NCBI RefSeq assembly: GCF_963678635.1
Contig: NC_087069.1
Span: forward strand, 28,200,303-28,264,302
Reading direction: 5' to 3'
Source: Symsagittifera roscoffensis
Lineage: Eukaryota > Xenacoelomorpha > Acoela > Convolutidae
DNA length: 64,000 nt
Part shown: positions 10,723 through 21,078 of the stretch, piece after piece
How positions within the stretch are numbered: the stretch's first letter is position 1
Layout: each line of letters begins with the position of its first letter
Notes under the pieces: generated by a model
Told to the model about the DNA's origin: nothing
Databases searched by the model: none
The model's input: the letters and a program-made list of their open reading frames with translations, nothing else
Made by a program: the position numbers and the translations under genes

Positions 10723-11937
10723 TTTTAATAACTAATTAGTTATGACTATGTTGTAAATCAAAGTTATAAATATCTCAATGATATTTTTGAAGAAGTAGCT
10801 TTGAAAAGCAAAGATTTGCTACAAATGATTGTGCTGATTTGATGATGAAGTTTCGATAAAAGTGATCCAAGGTTTTCCGAAGATCTAAAATATAAAACTA
10901 AATTATTCAATTGAAGGTCTAGTATACCAAAAATCAATACCGGCTGAAGTATTTAGGTTATGAATCATTTGTGATTATTAGCAATTGGATATCAAACAAG
11001 CTTATCAAACTTGAGAGGTTCACACACTAAATCTTGTCCAAACATTTTAGAGGTCAAGTTCAAGACATTGATACTCTGTCTTGTTTAATCACTTTAAACT
11101 TGTGTAAAAATTTTGCTTTGAACCTACTATATACCTGTTACTATGGCAGCTATTCCTGGCATATACCTATTACTGGTATAGGTTACTGGCAAATATCCAC
11201 GGCAAGCCATAAATGGGAATGAAACTGTGAACCTTAAGAGTGCTCAAAGCTGGATGTTTTCATAATTTTCTGGGAAAGTTCAACTTTTACAGGAAATTGA
11301 ATGGTTTGTAAAATTGGTCAGCGCGAAATTATTTTAATATAAGAGCAAAAGGCGTCAAGGGTTCTGGTTAACTACCTCCCATCCCCCCTCCCCCTATAGT
11401 ACCTAGTTCACAACTTTCACCCATATAAAGAGGCAATTCAAATGTTAACTGCGTGCGAAATTCGTACCTCTGTAACGACTTTTCTTCTTTTGCAGTATTT
11501 AACTTCAGCAGACAAGATCCAAATATAACAAAAACCTTTTGCAAAAAATGAAATTATTTTGAAACTCAATTCGTAACAAAAATAAACTCACGAATAAGCT
11601 ATGATAAATCAATTGACTAGTCTCCACCAACTACATCACCAAAAAAAAACAAATAAATACTACAAAGAAATACCACGAAACGTTCGTAAAAGGGTAATAA
11701 AAAAAGTAATTAAATGAGCTTTTATCAATCAACTTCATAAGGGTGCTATTTACTGTTTCATAAATATGAGCGACACTTAGCTTAACTTGAATGTTACATA
11801 TATTCGAGCTAGCAAGTCAATTTTGAATAAAAGTTAGTATCGGTTGCTGTGCAAACTGCGCAGACGGTTCCGATCACATTTTATGAAGGAGGATTTCATC
11901 TTCAAGAACTAGTTTATAGTCTTGTGTTATTTTCGTT

Positions 11938-13672
11938 ACTTCAATAGCGTTAATACATTTCATGAAATTTCCCATTGCTGATTGGCATTTTTAATACAGC
12001 TAGTCAATTGAACAGCGTTTTAGCATTAAGATTTGCAAATAAAAATATGCTAGTAATGAAGAATCTGAAAGAATCTCAAATCTGTTTGTCTCGACACTGG
12101 CAGACCATTTTCAATGCAGCTTGAACTCGACTTGAAGGAACTTCAAATGGCATACATTTGTTTCTTCGATGGTTAAAATTAGGTCAAGAAAAAACACACG
12201 AAGCAATCCAATGTTTTTGGCGTGACGATACATAAGTTTTCAATTTAAGTAAAAGAGCGGAAAAGCCGACTGATGTCCGAATTAACCGAAGAGTCCGTTT
12301 TAACTTCTGCCATTTTAAGGATCACATTCTGTTTAACCAGGTGGGATAATTGATCAGTCAGCGCAAGACCTAAAAACCTAAAACATTTTTTAAAAAAAAA
12401 CTTGCTGCGTACAAAGGCCGCTTAACGGTATAGCTGATCGAATGAATAAAAAGCCCAAACGACGGAAAAATTTTTAACCAATCAGATTGTTCAAATTTGA
12501 AACAAATTCCTATCAGCCGAAGAGTTTGTGCCAAAAAATGAAGTCAAAATTGAAAGAAATTGATTTCATACTATCTCCCAATGGCCGGGCGGTGGGCGCA
12601 CTTCCACGCGTAGTCGCTTCGGAGTTTTTTTATAAACAGATAGTGTTTAGAGTGTTTAAAAAAATAGGGGATGTTCTTTCATCAGATGCCCAGATGCTCG
12701 TATCCTAAAAAGCAGTAGCGACATGAAGTCGTGGACATTGATACAGGAATGGCTGGCCTAACTGTTAAGACAAAGAGACAGAATTCTTTTGAACTTTTTA
12801 GGTTTGATTTTTCTTCAAAAATATCGGAGTGTAAAAGGGGGTTCAAAAACTTTTCCAAAACGAGAATTTTTGCAAACGTCTAAAAACGCTATTAGATCTG
12901 CTTTTCAACACTTTAACGTGAAATTAGTTCTTACATATAAACCCACTTACCTAATTTCAGCTACTGGTATAATAAAATTCCTCAAAGCACAAACTCCTGC
13001 TCAAAACAAACGCTCCTTTAGTGAATATTAACACACGTATAGCAAATATATCTTTCAACACAGGAAATAGACAGCGAAACCGAAGTCTGATTAAATTTCT
13101 ATCTTTGCTTTAGGGGCTGGCTATAGGTTGAATTGAGAGTGACAAGAGGTTTATGTATATTTTGTTTGCACTTCAACCATTAAATAGTCCCAGCGATGGT
13201 TCCTTCTCAACAGCAGTATAGTCAAATAAGCTCTCATAGGAAACAGCGGGGTCTTTTTGTCGTCTGACAATTGTAACGTACGTAACTTGTATGAATGGTT
13301 CTGCTTCAAATGGTATTAAGGGGTATTGCTTGCGGTGAAATGTTTGTTAACTTAGCCATTGATTGCTTAGAACTAAAATGAGTAGATGTGTTGATACTTC
13401 ACTTAATGTATACTGGATCAGCGCACTGCAGATTTCGAGGGGATGGGGGCTTGTTCGGTAATGAATTTGATCCCTTTGTCGACCAATATTTCGAGCTTTT
13501 TTGGAACATTTGACAAAAATTGCGTCGCATTTGACTTATAAAAATTGCGTCGTTTCATGTCTGGTCGAAAAATGCTTTCCGGTACTTTTCTCAACAATTA
13601 TGTACAGCGAACAGCGCAAAGAAATGGTATGGGCTCTCTGTACTGTTTTGGCGTATTCCGAATTCGGGAACT
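11938..13672. other. Gene-poor interval
   Basis: Apparently single-copy AT-rich sequence. Short open frames (for example 12487-12708 and 12789-13031 on plus) show no recognisable motif, and I see no convincing splice-linked exon series. This is the original flank on the far side of the segmental duplication. On the minus strand it lies upstream of the PLAC8 gene, so it could hold untranslated exons or regulatory sequence that I cannot identify. Confidence 0.5.
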
Positions 13673-14049
13673 CAGTTCTTTTTCGGGAACTCTTTTACGA
13701 CCTTTTTTTAGGTCGGCCATATTGATTTTTCCGAGCTCTCCTAAAAAACGCTGTTTATGGCCAAATTTCCCGCGCGCAGACAAATTTGTTTGAAAAAAAC
13801 AGGCCGAAAAATCGTTTTTTTGGACACTTTGTGGAAAATTTTGAAAAAAAATGCATTTTTTTTGGCTCGCACTCCCCCTCAAAAATAGTATATATTGAAG
13901 CCCAAAGCGGAAAGAGCCTTTAGAAAAACTTAGGGTCGGTCGGCCATAAATGCATTTCTTAAAAAGTAGCAAAGGGGGGACCCTTTTGGTCGGCACGGGG
14001 TCGAATCCCTGAAGAAGAGGAGTCCCCCCCCGCCACTAAATCCGCCCTG
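13673..14049 (-). mobile_element. hAT-like MITE H1, copy with one end eroded
   Basis: The right end reads CTAAATCCGCCCTG, a worn version of the family end CTAGATCCGCCCCTG. Internal landmarks shared with the other copies include AGGTCGGCCATATTGATTTT, GAGCTCTC, CTCGCACTCCCCCTCAAAAA and GGTCGGCACGGGGTCGAATC. The left end lacks the CAGGGGCGG terminus. Open frames of 74-132 codons across it are chance frames in a noncoding element. Confidence 0.75.
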
Positions 14050-14301
14050 CTTATATGTTAGTTAGCAAAATATGCGAATTTATTGAGAAAAATTATTTAT
14101 TAAATTCAAAGTAAAATAACCTGGGTTTCATGTTCATGGGACTCCATCCTAGGGACAGACCAAGCAAGGGAAAAACACAGTCAAAAACTTGCAGGGGCAG
14201 CCCTTCCGGGCTGCTATGTGTGACCGCGTTCAACTCAAACCCTAAAATTTTTCACAAAAAGATGCAACCAAAAAATGAATTCTAGAAACAGTATGAATGG
14301 T
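14050..14301. other. Spacer with a GC-rich hairpin
   Basis: No gene. A strong hairpin GCAGCCC TTCC GGGCTGC lies at about 14197-14214 in otherwise AT-rich DNA. Similar small hairpins end the R1 repeats, so this may be the end of another non-autonomous element. I cannot find its other boundary. Confidence 0.4.
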
Positions 14302-14715
14302 AGTGCAGGGAAACGGAAGTTTCCTTGTTAGTAAACAACAAAAGTCAGAAAGTACAAGTGAGTTTCAAAAAAAAAATCGAAGTGATCAAAAGTTGTCGAG
14401 CATGTCAGGAAAACAATAAAAATCAAATAAAACGTTAAAACACAATAAAATCCGTACTTACCGTACTCTTGAAAACCAGGAAAACTTGACAATAAATTGA
14501 TAATCTTGAATTTTTTTCTGCTGATTTGGGTAGTAAATAGTCAATTAATTGTCTAAATCAAGAAGTAACTGAACCGAATTCAACGGAAAGGTAAAGAAAT
14601 AGAGTTGAAAAACAAAAATTCTGAGATAAAAACGGATTAATTGTAGTTGGAGGGACACAAACCGTTATTTAAAGCTGAAATCAGCGGGTAAGACCTAAAA
14701 AAAACTCCAACTACA
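14302..14715 (+). mobile_element. Putative 5' LTR of the decayed Gypsy element
   Basis: The block starts TGCAGGGAAACGGAAGTTTC and ends ...CTCCAACTACA just before GGCGCCG, which resembles a primer-binding site lacking its first T. The first 25 or so bases match the sequence at 22379-22404 downstream of the element, as expected for paired LTR starts, but the rest has diverged too far for me to align. An 11-bp inverted repeat, TGTAGTTGGAG and CTCCAACTACA, lies at 14642-14652 and 14705-14715. The boundaries are tentative. Confidence 0.5.
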
Positions 14716-14754
14716 GGCGCCGAAATAAACAATTAAGTAGGGTTGGGGTTAAAT

Positions 14755-15315
14755 ATGGTAACGGAAAGTTCGGTATCCAAGATGTTTTTGCCGGAGGCAT
14801 TCACCGGTTCTAACGACTTTGAAAGCTACTGAACACACTTTGAGCTATTAGCCGAACTGCAAAACTGGAAACGTACAGTAAGTGGAACGAAAACTGATGA
14901 ACGGCCGCATTATTTTTGCGTTAAGATTGCAGAAATCTGCAATCGAATTTTACCGTACTCTTCCAGAGGCAACCAGAAATAGCTATGATGAGACCGTTAA
15001 AGTTTTTCGAAGACGTTACAGTGAAAAACCGGTGGAGTTCCGCGGACGATTCGCGTTCTGGCGTACAGCAGGCAGGAGGAAAACTACCAGATTTGCTGGG
15101 GGGACTTACACCAATTGGCGCTGATGGCGCACCCAGACGAGTCTCAGGATATACGGGGGCACTTGGTGCTTCGAGGTTTTCTCGATGGGATCCATCACAG
15201 CCAAGTTAGACTTGAGCTCCGCAAGACAACTGGGGACAAGAACAAGAGCATCGCCAATGCTTTAGAGCGGGACCTTCACCTGGAAGCCATAATTAGAATA
15301 GAGGAAGAAGATTAA
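14755..15315 (+). pseudogene. Decayed gag of the Gypsy element
   Basis: A start codon at 14755 opens a frame with FLPEAFTGSNDFES, typical of Gypsy Gag N-termini, but it stops at 14830-14832. The recognisable Gag core continues in other frames, for example a segment around 14930-15030 with AIEFYRTLPEATR and FRRRYSEK. Several frame changes follow up to 15315. It is a non-functional capsid gene. A zinc-knuckle remnant follows at 15578-15604. Confidence 0.85.
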
Positions 15316-15577
15316 ACGCCACGAATAGCAGCCATACGAAGGGATGAAACAGAAATCCTAAAAGTATCGGTGAACAGATTAGTCCAACAGATGTTGCTAA
15401 TGGAAAGAATGCCGGAGCAGTGAAGTTCAAAGAGACAACAGTCACTGGGGAAGAACGGGACGCGATGGAAAACGATATAGGGAACAAGGTTCAAGAGACC
15501 GAGCAAGAACTCCCACTCCAGGACCAAATACACACGAAAGACTTGACAAGCCAATAAGGGAAAATAGCTACAATAAA

Positions 15578-15810
15578 TGTCGACTATGTGAGCCAAACGG
15601 CCATAGGGCAAAGAACTAGCGTAATTGTTTTACTTCTGGAAGTTCTACCCACAATAGACGAAAGTGCCCTTGGAATAAAAGAACGGAACAAAACAACGTA
15701 ATCAGACCGTGTTCCACTAACAAAACAAAATGTTTTAAAGTGGAGTTGTTAGTGAACGGAAATTGGTAACCGGACTGTTAGACCGTGGGAGTAGCATTTC
15801 GCTCAAAGTT
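15578..15810 (+). pseudogene. Zinc-knuckle and aspartic protease remnants
   Basis: CRLCEPNGH at 15578-15604 is the first half of a retroviral-type CCHC knuckle, and a second CxxxxHxxxxC-like segment follows in a disrupted frame. At about 15772-15810 the sequence encodes GLLDRGSSISL. The family motif is D-T/S-G, so the catalytic triad has become D-R-G at 15781-15789. Stops and frame changes separate the two pieces, so no active protease could be made. Confidence 0.8.
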
Positions 15811-16599
15811 CCACACGTATGAATGGCTTGAAAAGCCGGGAATCATAATGGCTTTTAATGAAAAAATAATATCGGCTAACAAATCGGCGTTAAAAATTTT
15901 TAGCTGTGTCGACATCAAAAACCAAATGAAATGAAAATCCGCAGAGTTCGCCCAAGAGTTTTTATTAACGCCGGATAAAAGCTTATCCTATCTTCTTGGT
16001 TTGAACTTCATGTTAGATCAAAATGTATTCTGAATATTGGCGAACAATTGCTATACAGTAAGAAACATCAGACAGCGCTACCTATATCAGCATAAACAAC
16101 GACTGGTGTCCGAACCTTTGAAATAGCAGAGAAAAATGAAAGAATTCCCAGCAGACATAAAAAAAACTAGTAGAAATTGTCATCAAGTTTGAAAACGGTA
16201 CCGTCTTCAGTAGCACAGAAGGTTTAAGTGAACGCATACAGGAATTCGAAGAAAAAATCGGACTACTGGTAACTGAATCACTGGTTATCGTAAACTGAAG
16301 AAAAAAAACCTGAAGTTTCTGAACATGCGTAATGAAGCAATTAACATATAGCATGACAGCAAAATCGCTCATTATACCGATTTAAGTCATCAGATTCAAG
16401 TAAATGGACTCTTTAGTAGCAAGGAACGACCGCACCATCAGGAGCTTTTTGAATTGGGCAAACACGCACCTCTGGACGGTGCACAATTGTCATCCGAAGA
16501 AATGAAAAAAGCACAGATAATAATTGATAAACATAAACGTGTCAGTTCACGCAGCTCAACGGACTCAAGTTTTTCGGATAAAATCAGACATAATTTAAA
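15811..16599 (+). pseudogene. Decayed protease-RT linker of the Gypsy element
   Basis: This stretch lies between the protease remnant and the RT remnant and has the length expected for the linker and RT N-terminus. A weak match, KANPxFxxxLLGLNFMLDQN-like and broken, occurs near 15990. Frames are short and interrupted. Minus-strand open frames here (16082-16372) are shadows. Confidence 0.6.
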
Positions 16600-17210
16600 G
16601 TTAAACGCTAATTTAAAGCCATTTTGGAGGGCATACGGAGGTATGAGTTTTGAAAAGCGGAAAACCATGAAAATTATCGTGGTGTATTTAGATAAAGGCA
16701 ACCTAGTTGAACCAAATCAATCGAATTGGGCAACCCCATCCATAATTGTTTAAAAAAAGACGGATCCCATTGATTAGTTGTTGATTACAGAGGATTGAAC
16801 AATCATATCGAAAAGACAAACTGGCCACTACCAAGGATAAGTGATGTCATCGACTCATTAAATGGTATTAATTTCTTTTCCAACATTGATTTAATTTCTG
16901 GGTGTTTTCAAATTGCGCTAGATGAAGACTCGCAAGAAATTACGGCCTCTAAAACGCCAATGAGTCTCTATAAAAGGGAAAGACTACCGATGGGTCTTAC
17001 TTCAGCGTCAGGAGCATTTCTGCTTCAGCGTTAGGAGCGTCGACTGGAAGAAGCAGGGTTAAAAATAAAAGGATCGAAATGCAGATTCTTTCAAAATAAT
17101 ATCGATTTTCTTGAACATATTGTGTCAAACAATGGCGTAGAAGTTAATCCGGAAAAGATAAACGCAGTGCAACATTCAAAAGATCCTCACAAAATCAAAT
17201 AACTGAGGGC
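16600..17210 (+). pseudogene. Decayed reverse transcriptase with the catalytic loop deleted
   Basis: Recognisable RT motifs in order are a GNLVEPNQSNWATPSIIV segment ending in a stop, YRGLNN-like sequence near 16785, LPRISDVIDSL near 16830, the palm segment FSNIDLISGCFQIAL (16880-16920), and LPMGLTSASGAF near 16985-17020. The next segment expected, with the F/Y-x-D-D catalytic motif, is absent. The sequence passes directly at about 17031 to the downstream RLEEAGLKIKGSKCRF region. Roughly 40 codons including the active site have been lost. The enzyme is dead. Confidence 0.9.
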
Positions 17211-17800
17211 GGTATTAGGGCCCATTGGGTTCTACTAAAAGTTTATTGAAGGGTATGGAAAAACAGCGGAACCACTTTACAAACTTCTCAAAAAGAGTGA
17301 AAATTTCTTTCTGAATGAAGCTTGCAAAAAACATTGAAGGAACTGAAACAAAAAATGCAGAAAGCACCAATTCTGAGATATCCAAATGATGAATCTGTGT
17401 AAACCCTAACAACAGATGCTTCATTAAATGGGATAGTGACCATATTGACACAAGAACAGCAAGACATAGATCGAGTTAATACGTACGACAGCAAAACGCT
17501 GAAAAAAAGGACAACGAAATTACTCCACAACCAAAAAGGAACTATACGTAATCGTACATTTCACGCATTGTTTCCGGAACTATATAATGGGACAAAAATT
17601 CTTAATAGTTACGGATCACAGCCTTAACATGGCTTTATAGATTCAAGGAGTCAGACAGTATGATAGCGATATGGTTGGCAAAACTAGGGCAGTTCAAAAT
17701 CGAAATCAAGCACGAAGCGGAATAGAAAATTCCACGTGCAGACTGCTTATCAAGGTTTCCAAATATCACTGAGCAGATGATTAATCAAATGAGAAAACAA
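17211..17800 (+). pseudogene. Decayed RNase H region of the Gypsy element
   Basis: The piece around 17400-17530 encodes TTDASLNGIVTILTQEQ, the RNase H beta-strand with the first catalytic Asp, after a stop. Downstream remnants match ...YSKTLxxxE- and ILNSYGSQ-like (family: VxTDHxxL) segments in changing frames. The whole section is broken by stops. Confidence 0.8.
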
Positions 17801-18059
17801 TAGATATTTTGAACAATATCTGGGAACAAGCCCTGAAAACTGCCGACTTGGAATCACAAACGGTTCAACTGAAATCTAATGAAATAAGGACGGCAAAGAG
17901 CTGGGTGCAAAACAAGGTGAGGCCAGATAAAAGGCAAATGAGTGGCTCCAAAAATACTTTACGGAAATTTTGGGCAAATTTCGAAAGTTCGCTAATTTAA
18001 AACGGTTTACTAAAAAGAAAAAACTAAAAAAGAACAGTACATCGTAAACCAAATTGTTG

Positions 18060-19134
18060 TGACTCCAGTGTTCATGGAGAAATTTCTCGTTTTGCTACAT
18101 GAATCTTGTGGACATTTTGGAAACTAAAAAACTTTTCAGCATACTCAAGAAAGGTTTTAGTGGCCTGGACTGAGTCGAGATATTACAGATTGGGTTAATA
18201 GCTGTGAAAAATGCATATCAACAGTTTGGGATATTACAGATTGGGTTAATAACTGTGAAAAATGCATATCAAAAAAGAAACGTCGTCAGAAACATAAACA
18301 TCCACTGCAGACATGGAATCCAAGCCATCCATTTTGGCAGGTAGCGTTGGATATCATGGGACCGCTACCGGAATCAGAAGAATTCAAGTAGATTCTTCTA
18401 ATCGGAGATCAATTCTCGAAACGGTGCGAACCTCTGCCACTTCAAAACCAAGAAGCAAAGACAGTAGCTAAGGCATTGGACGATAATTGGATTTCACGCT
18501 TTGGCTGCCCAGCAAATCTGCACAGCGACAAGAGATCAAACTTGATGTCACACCAATTCAAAAGTTTGTGTTCCGTACTGGGAATCGAAAGAACTAGCAC
18601 AAAATCAAATCTTGCTCATGGAAACGCAGTGATTGAAGAACCAACAAAACAATTGAAGAGGCCTGGTTTATATATGCGGGAGAAAACCACAAGGACTGGG
18701 CCAAATATCTTTAAACAGTTACGATGGCATATAGATATTCAATTCCTGCAGTGACAAAATACAGTCCGTATTATTTGATTTTTGGTCGCCCTTGCTCCTT
18801 GCCAACAGGTTGCATGTACGAAACATCACAAAGTAAAGTCTTTGCAAGGCCAAGCGACTACGTCAGAAGCCTTAAGAAGGAACTCCAAACAAACTACGAA
18901 CTGGTGCGTGATACAGTGAACGTCGAACAAGAACGGCAAAAGATCTACAACGACAGAAAACAAAACGGACCTAAGTATAACGTGAATGACAAAGTACTAG
19001 TTTTTAACCCAATACTTGGCAAGATGAAACAAAAAAATTTAAGTCGTTTTTATAACGGACCACACATAATCAAAGAGATTGTAAATGTTCTAAGTTTTAT
19101 CATTGAAGACCAAAACTCTAAGAAACAGTCATAA
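18060..19134 (+). pseudogene. Decayed integrase with GPY/F-type C-terminal module
   Basis: An HESCGHFG segment (first His pair) near 18100 is followed by the CEKC pair, which is duplicated by an exact 51-bp step (18179 and 18230). The catalytic core shows VALDIMGPLP (first Asp, near 18347), a stop, LHSDKRSNLMSHQF (second Asp, near 18530) and AHGNAVIEE (Glu, near 18630). The last open segment, 18724-19134, contains YNVNDKVLVFNP and FYNGPHIIKEI, the GPY/F-like module. At least one internal stop and one frame change separate these pieces. Integrase would have inserted the cDNA; this copy cannot. Confidence 0.9.
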
Positions 19135-19706
19135 TCAATCATAAATAAACGCTCAGGAAGCGGGAGAAAAAAAATCGCTCCAAAAACTATGCAAAAAAAA
19201 GATGCAGAGGAACAAGAAAACGATTTCATAGTTGTGGAGTTCCCTAACGCCAACTCAAAAGTAAAATCTCCTATTTGAGCTACCCCTGACAGAGAAGCAG
19301 TTACATCAGAAAGTTTAAATTACGATCATTTCAGTACTCCAACGGAAGTATTAGACACCAAAAAAACGATTGCCACATCAGCATTTACAGAGACTCAACC
19401 AAGTCAGCCCACCGACGAGTCAAGGAGAAGCGTAGGAAACAGAACAGCCTCCAAAATACCATTAAGAGGAAAAGCAAAAACAGGACCAGAGGCTAAAGCA
19501 GCTAGTACTGTAAATGATCTTAAAAATGAATCACTGAATGGAACAGGAGGTAATAAACGGTACAAAACTAGAAAAAGAGCGACGGTCAGTGTCTATACGA
19601 TTTGGGGACTACTTGTTTTATAAAGACTATGATAATGATATTGATGATAATAGTAATGTTTTTGCTCAGATAATTTACTCGCGAAAACACAGTTCTTATC
19701 CTCGTC
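19135..19706 (+). pseudogene. Pol C-terminal tail and linker
   Basis: After the TAA at about 19132 the same region still reads as a charged, Lys/Glu/Thr-rich tail in open segments, for example around EEQENDFIVVEFPNA near 19210. It ends near 19620 with VYTIWGLLVL, a short hydrophobic stretch. I recognise no domain. It probably represents the end of Pol and the spacer before the third reading frame. Confidence 0.5.
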
Positions 19707-21078
19707 ATGGATAAGGAAGCGTTCTTTGGTGAGCTACTCATCATTTTTTTAGCTTAGGAAAACCAACTGGCAAAACTTTAATCGCATATGATTTTGAAAA
19801 CATTATTAAGACTGAAAAATTATCCTTGGGCAAAATCAGCAGATGCACTCAAACAAAAGGGGAAACCAGAAACGTTTAAAAGCAGGGATTTAACGTTGAA
19901 ACCGGTGGCCTCAGAAGTAGGGCTAAATTATTGCATGTTTTTGGCGTCACATTCAGTGACGGCACTTTAAAAAAGCAGCTGGTGGGACGATGCAAGCTAC
20001 CTGCATGAATATTCCAAATTTGTTCCTGCTTTCTATCCACTGAGTGAATCAGAGCTTGAGAAATTAAGGGTTATAAAAAAACGTTAAAATGCCAGGTTTT
20101 AGAAACGAGGATATTAGTACATCTCGTGAAAACGTGGATAGCATCTTAGCATCAGAGGCTACAAATAGTTTCAAAGTTGAATTATCAAAAACCACTTTTC
20201 TGTATTTCTTTACATCTGAGGAAACATTTTACATCTTTCTGTACATCTGAGAAACCACTTTCGTTTTGTTATCAAGTTTTTGGGGGATCAACCAATGAAG
20301 ATGTAATACAAAGTGAACTAGATACGTTTTTTTTCACCTGGGAATTTTTTACAAATGAACGCAAACTGGGTGTTCTGGAAAAGCACGAATGTGACACAGA
20401 TGACATCATTTGGCATTTAGCAAAGTGGGGAAAATTTTAATTTAAAAAAAGATCACGTCAATTTTACCACTCTGAAAAAGCGGGGGGCTTATTGTACATA
20501 CATCAATGTGCAAAACTACAGGTCAAATTCGCCGAAATATCCTTCTGCACGGAAGAAGTACCGATGGAAGTTACAAATGTTAGCATTGATTCGCACATAA
20601 GGTTTATGGACCCAATCAGCAGAGTAATTTATCACAGCTATACTCTCAGTCTGTGCAATAAAGTCTATCTCAATGCTTTTGAATTAGTTAATGGGTCCTG
20701 GGTATCATATGCAGAACAACTCAAGTTGATCCGCACGCCAAAGAGAATCAGAGAAACCGGCGAACAATATGCAACTTTGAGCTCCTTTGGTATTAGCCGT
20801 CGAGGTCTTTTCACGGATAAAGATTTGAGAGACAGTCAATAACAGGAAGGGAGGTCTTCCTGGAACAAAACGTGGAATATACTCATGATCAATTGGACCA
20901 TTGTGGCTTAAAAGTTCCACCATACAGCTGGTTGTATTTTCCATGGTATGCAAAATTGGAAACACATATGCTCCGTTATTGGGGTATAGCTAGAGAATTT
21001 GCAATCATCACGCTAACACTTTATCTACAATGTAAAATGTTAGGATTGATTTTGCATATATTTTACTCGGCAGCTTAA
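19707..21078 (+). pseudogene. Broken third reading frame, possibly env-like
   Basis: An ATG at 19707 begins a 16-codon peptide ending in a hydrophobic run (ELLIIFLA), like a signal-peptide remnant, then a stop. Downstream open pieces hold LIAYDFENI and KISRC (about 19780-19845), FGGSTNEDVIQSELDTFFF (20278-20334), CAKLQVKFAEISFCTEEVP (20510-20566), FMDPISRVIYHS (20608-20643) and, near the end, a hydrophobic helix at about 21005-21065. Cysteine-spaced ectodomain-like sequence between a leader and a late membrane segment, placed 3' of pol, is the layout of an env gene. This is inference from layout, not a family match I can prove. It is broken by several stops. Confidence 0.45.

Larger units (their letters stand above)
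8425..11937. repeat. 3.5-kb tandem segmental duplication, copy B
   Basis: This is the second copy of 4911-8424, in direct orientation and immediately adjacent. It ends at TTATTTTCGTT, after which the sequence changes to ACTTCAATAGCG, the presumed original flank. It carries microsatellite (8425-8521, 8702-9474), the MITE fragment 8522-8701, MITE M2 at 10297-10479 and a complete second PLAC8 first exon. It lacks any terminal PLAC8 exon, because the duplicated segment begins inside the intron. Confidence 0.95.

Noticed and set aside
13598-13996. 132-codon frame on the minus strand, and similar frames at 31906-32211, 33522-33779 and 33689-33988.
   Set aside because: All run through copies of the noncoding hAT-like MITE. 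The frames differ between copies and no protein is conserved.
14660-14700. Resemblance of AATCAGCGGGTAAGACC near the Gypsy 5' LTR end to the conserved TTCAGCGGGTA of the 28S rRNA 5' region (reverse strand).
   Set aside because: The shared stretch is about a dozen bases with no further rRNA similarity on either side, so it is probably chance.
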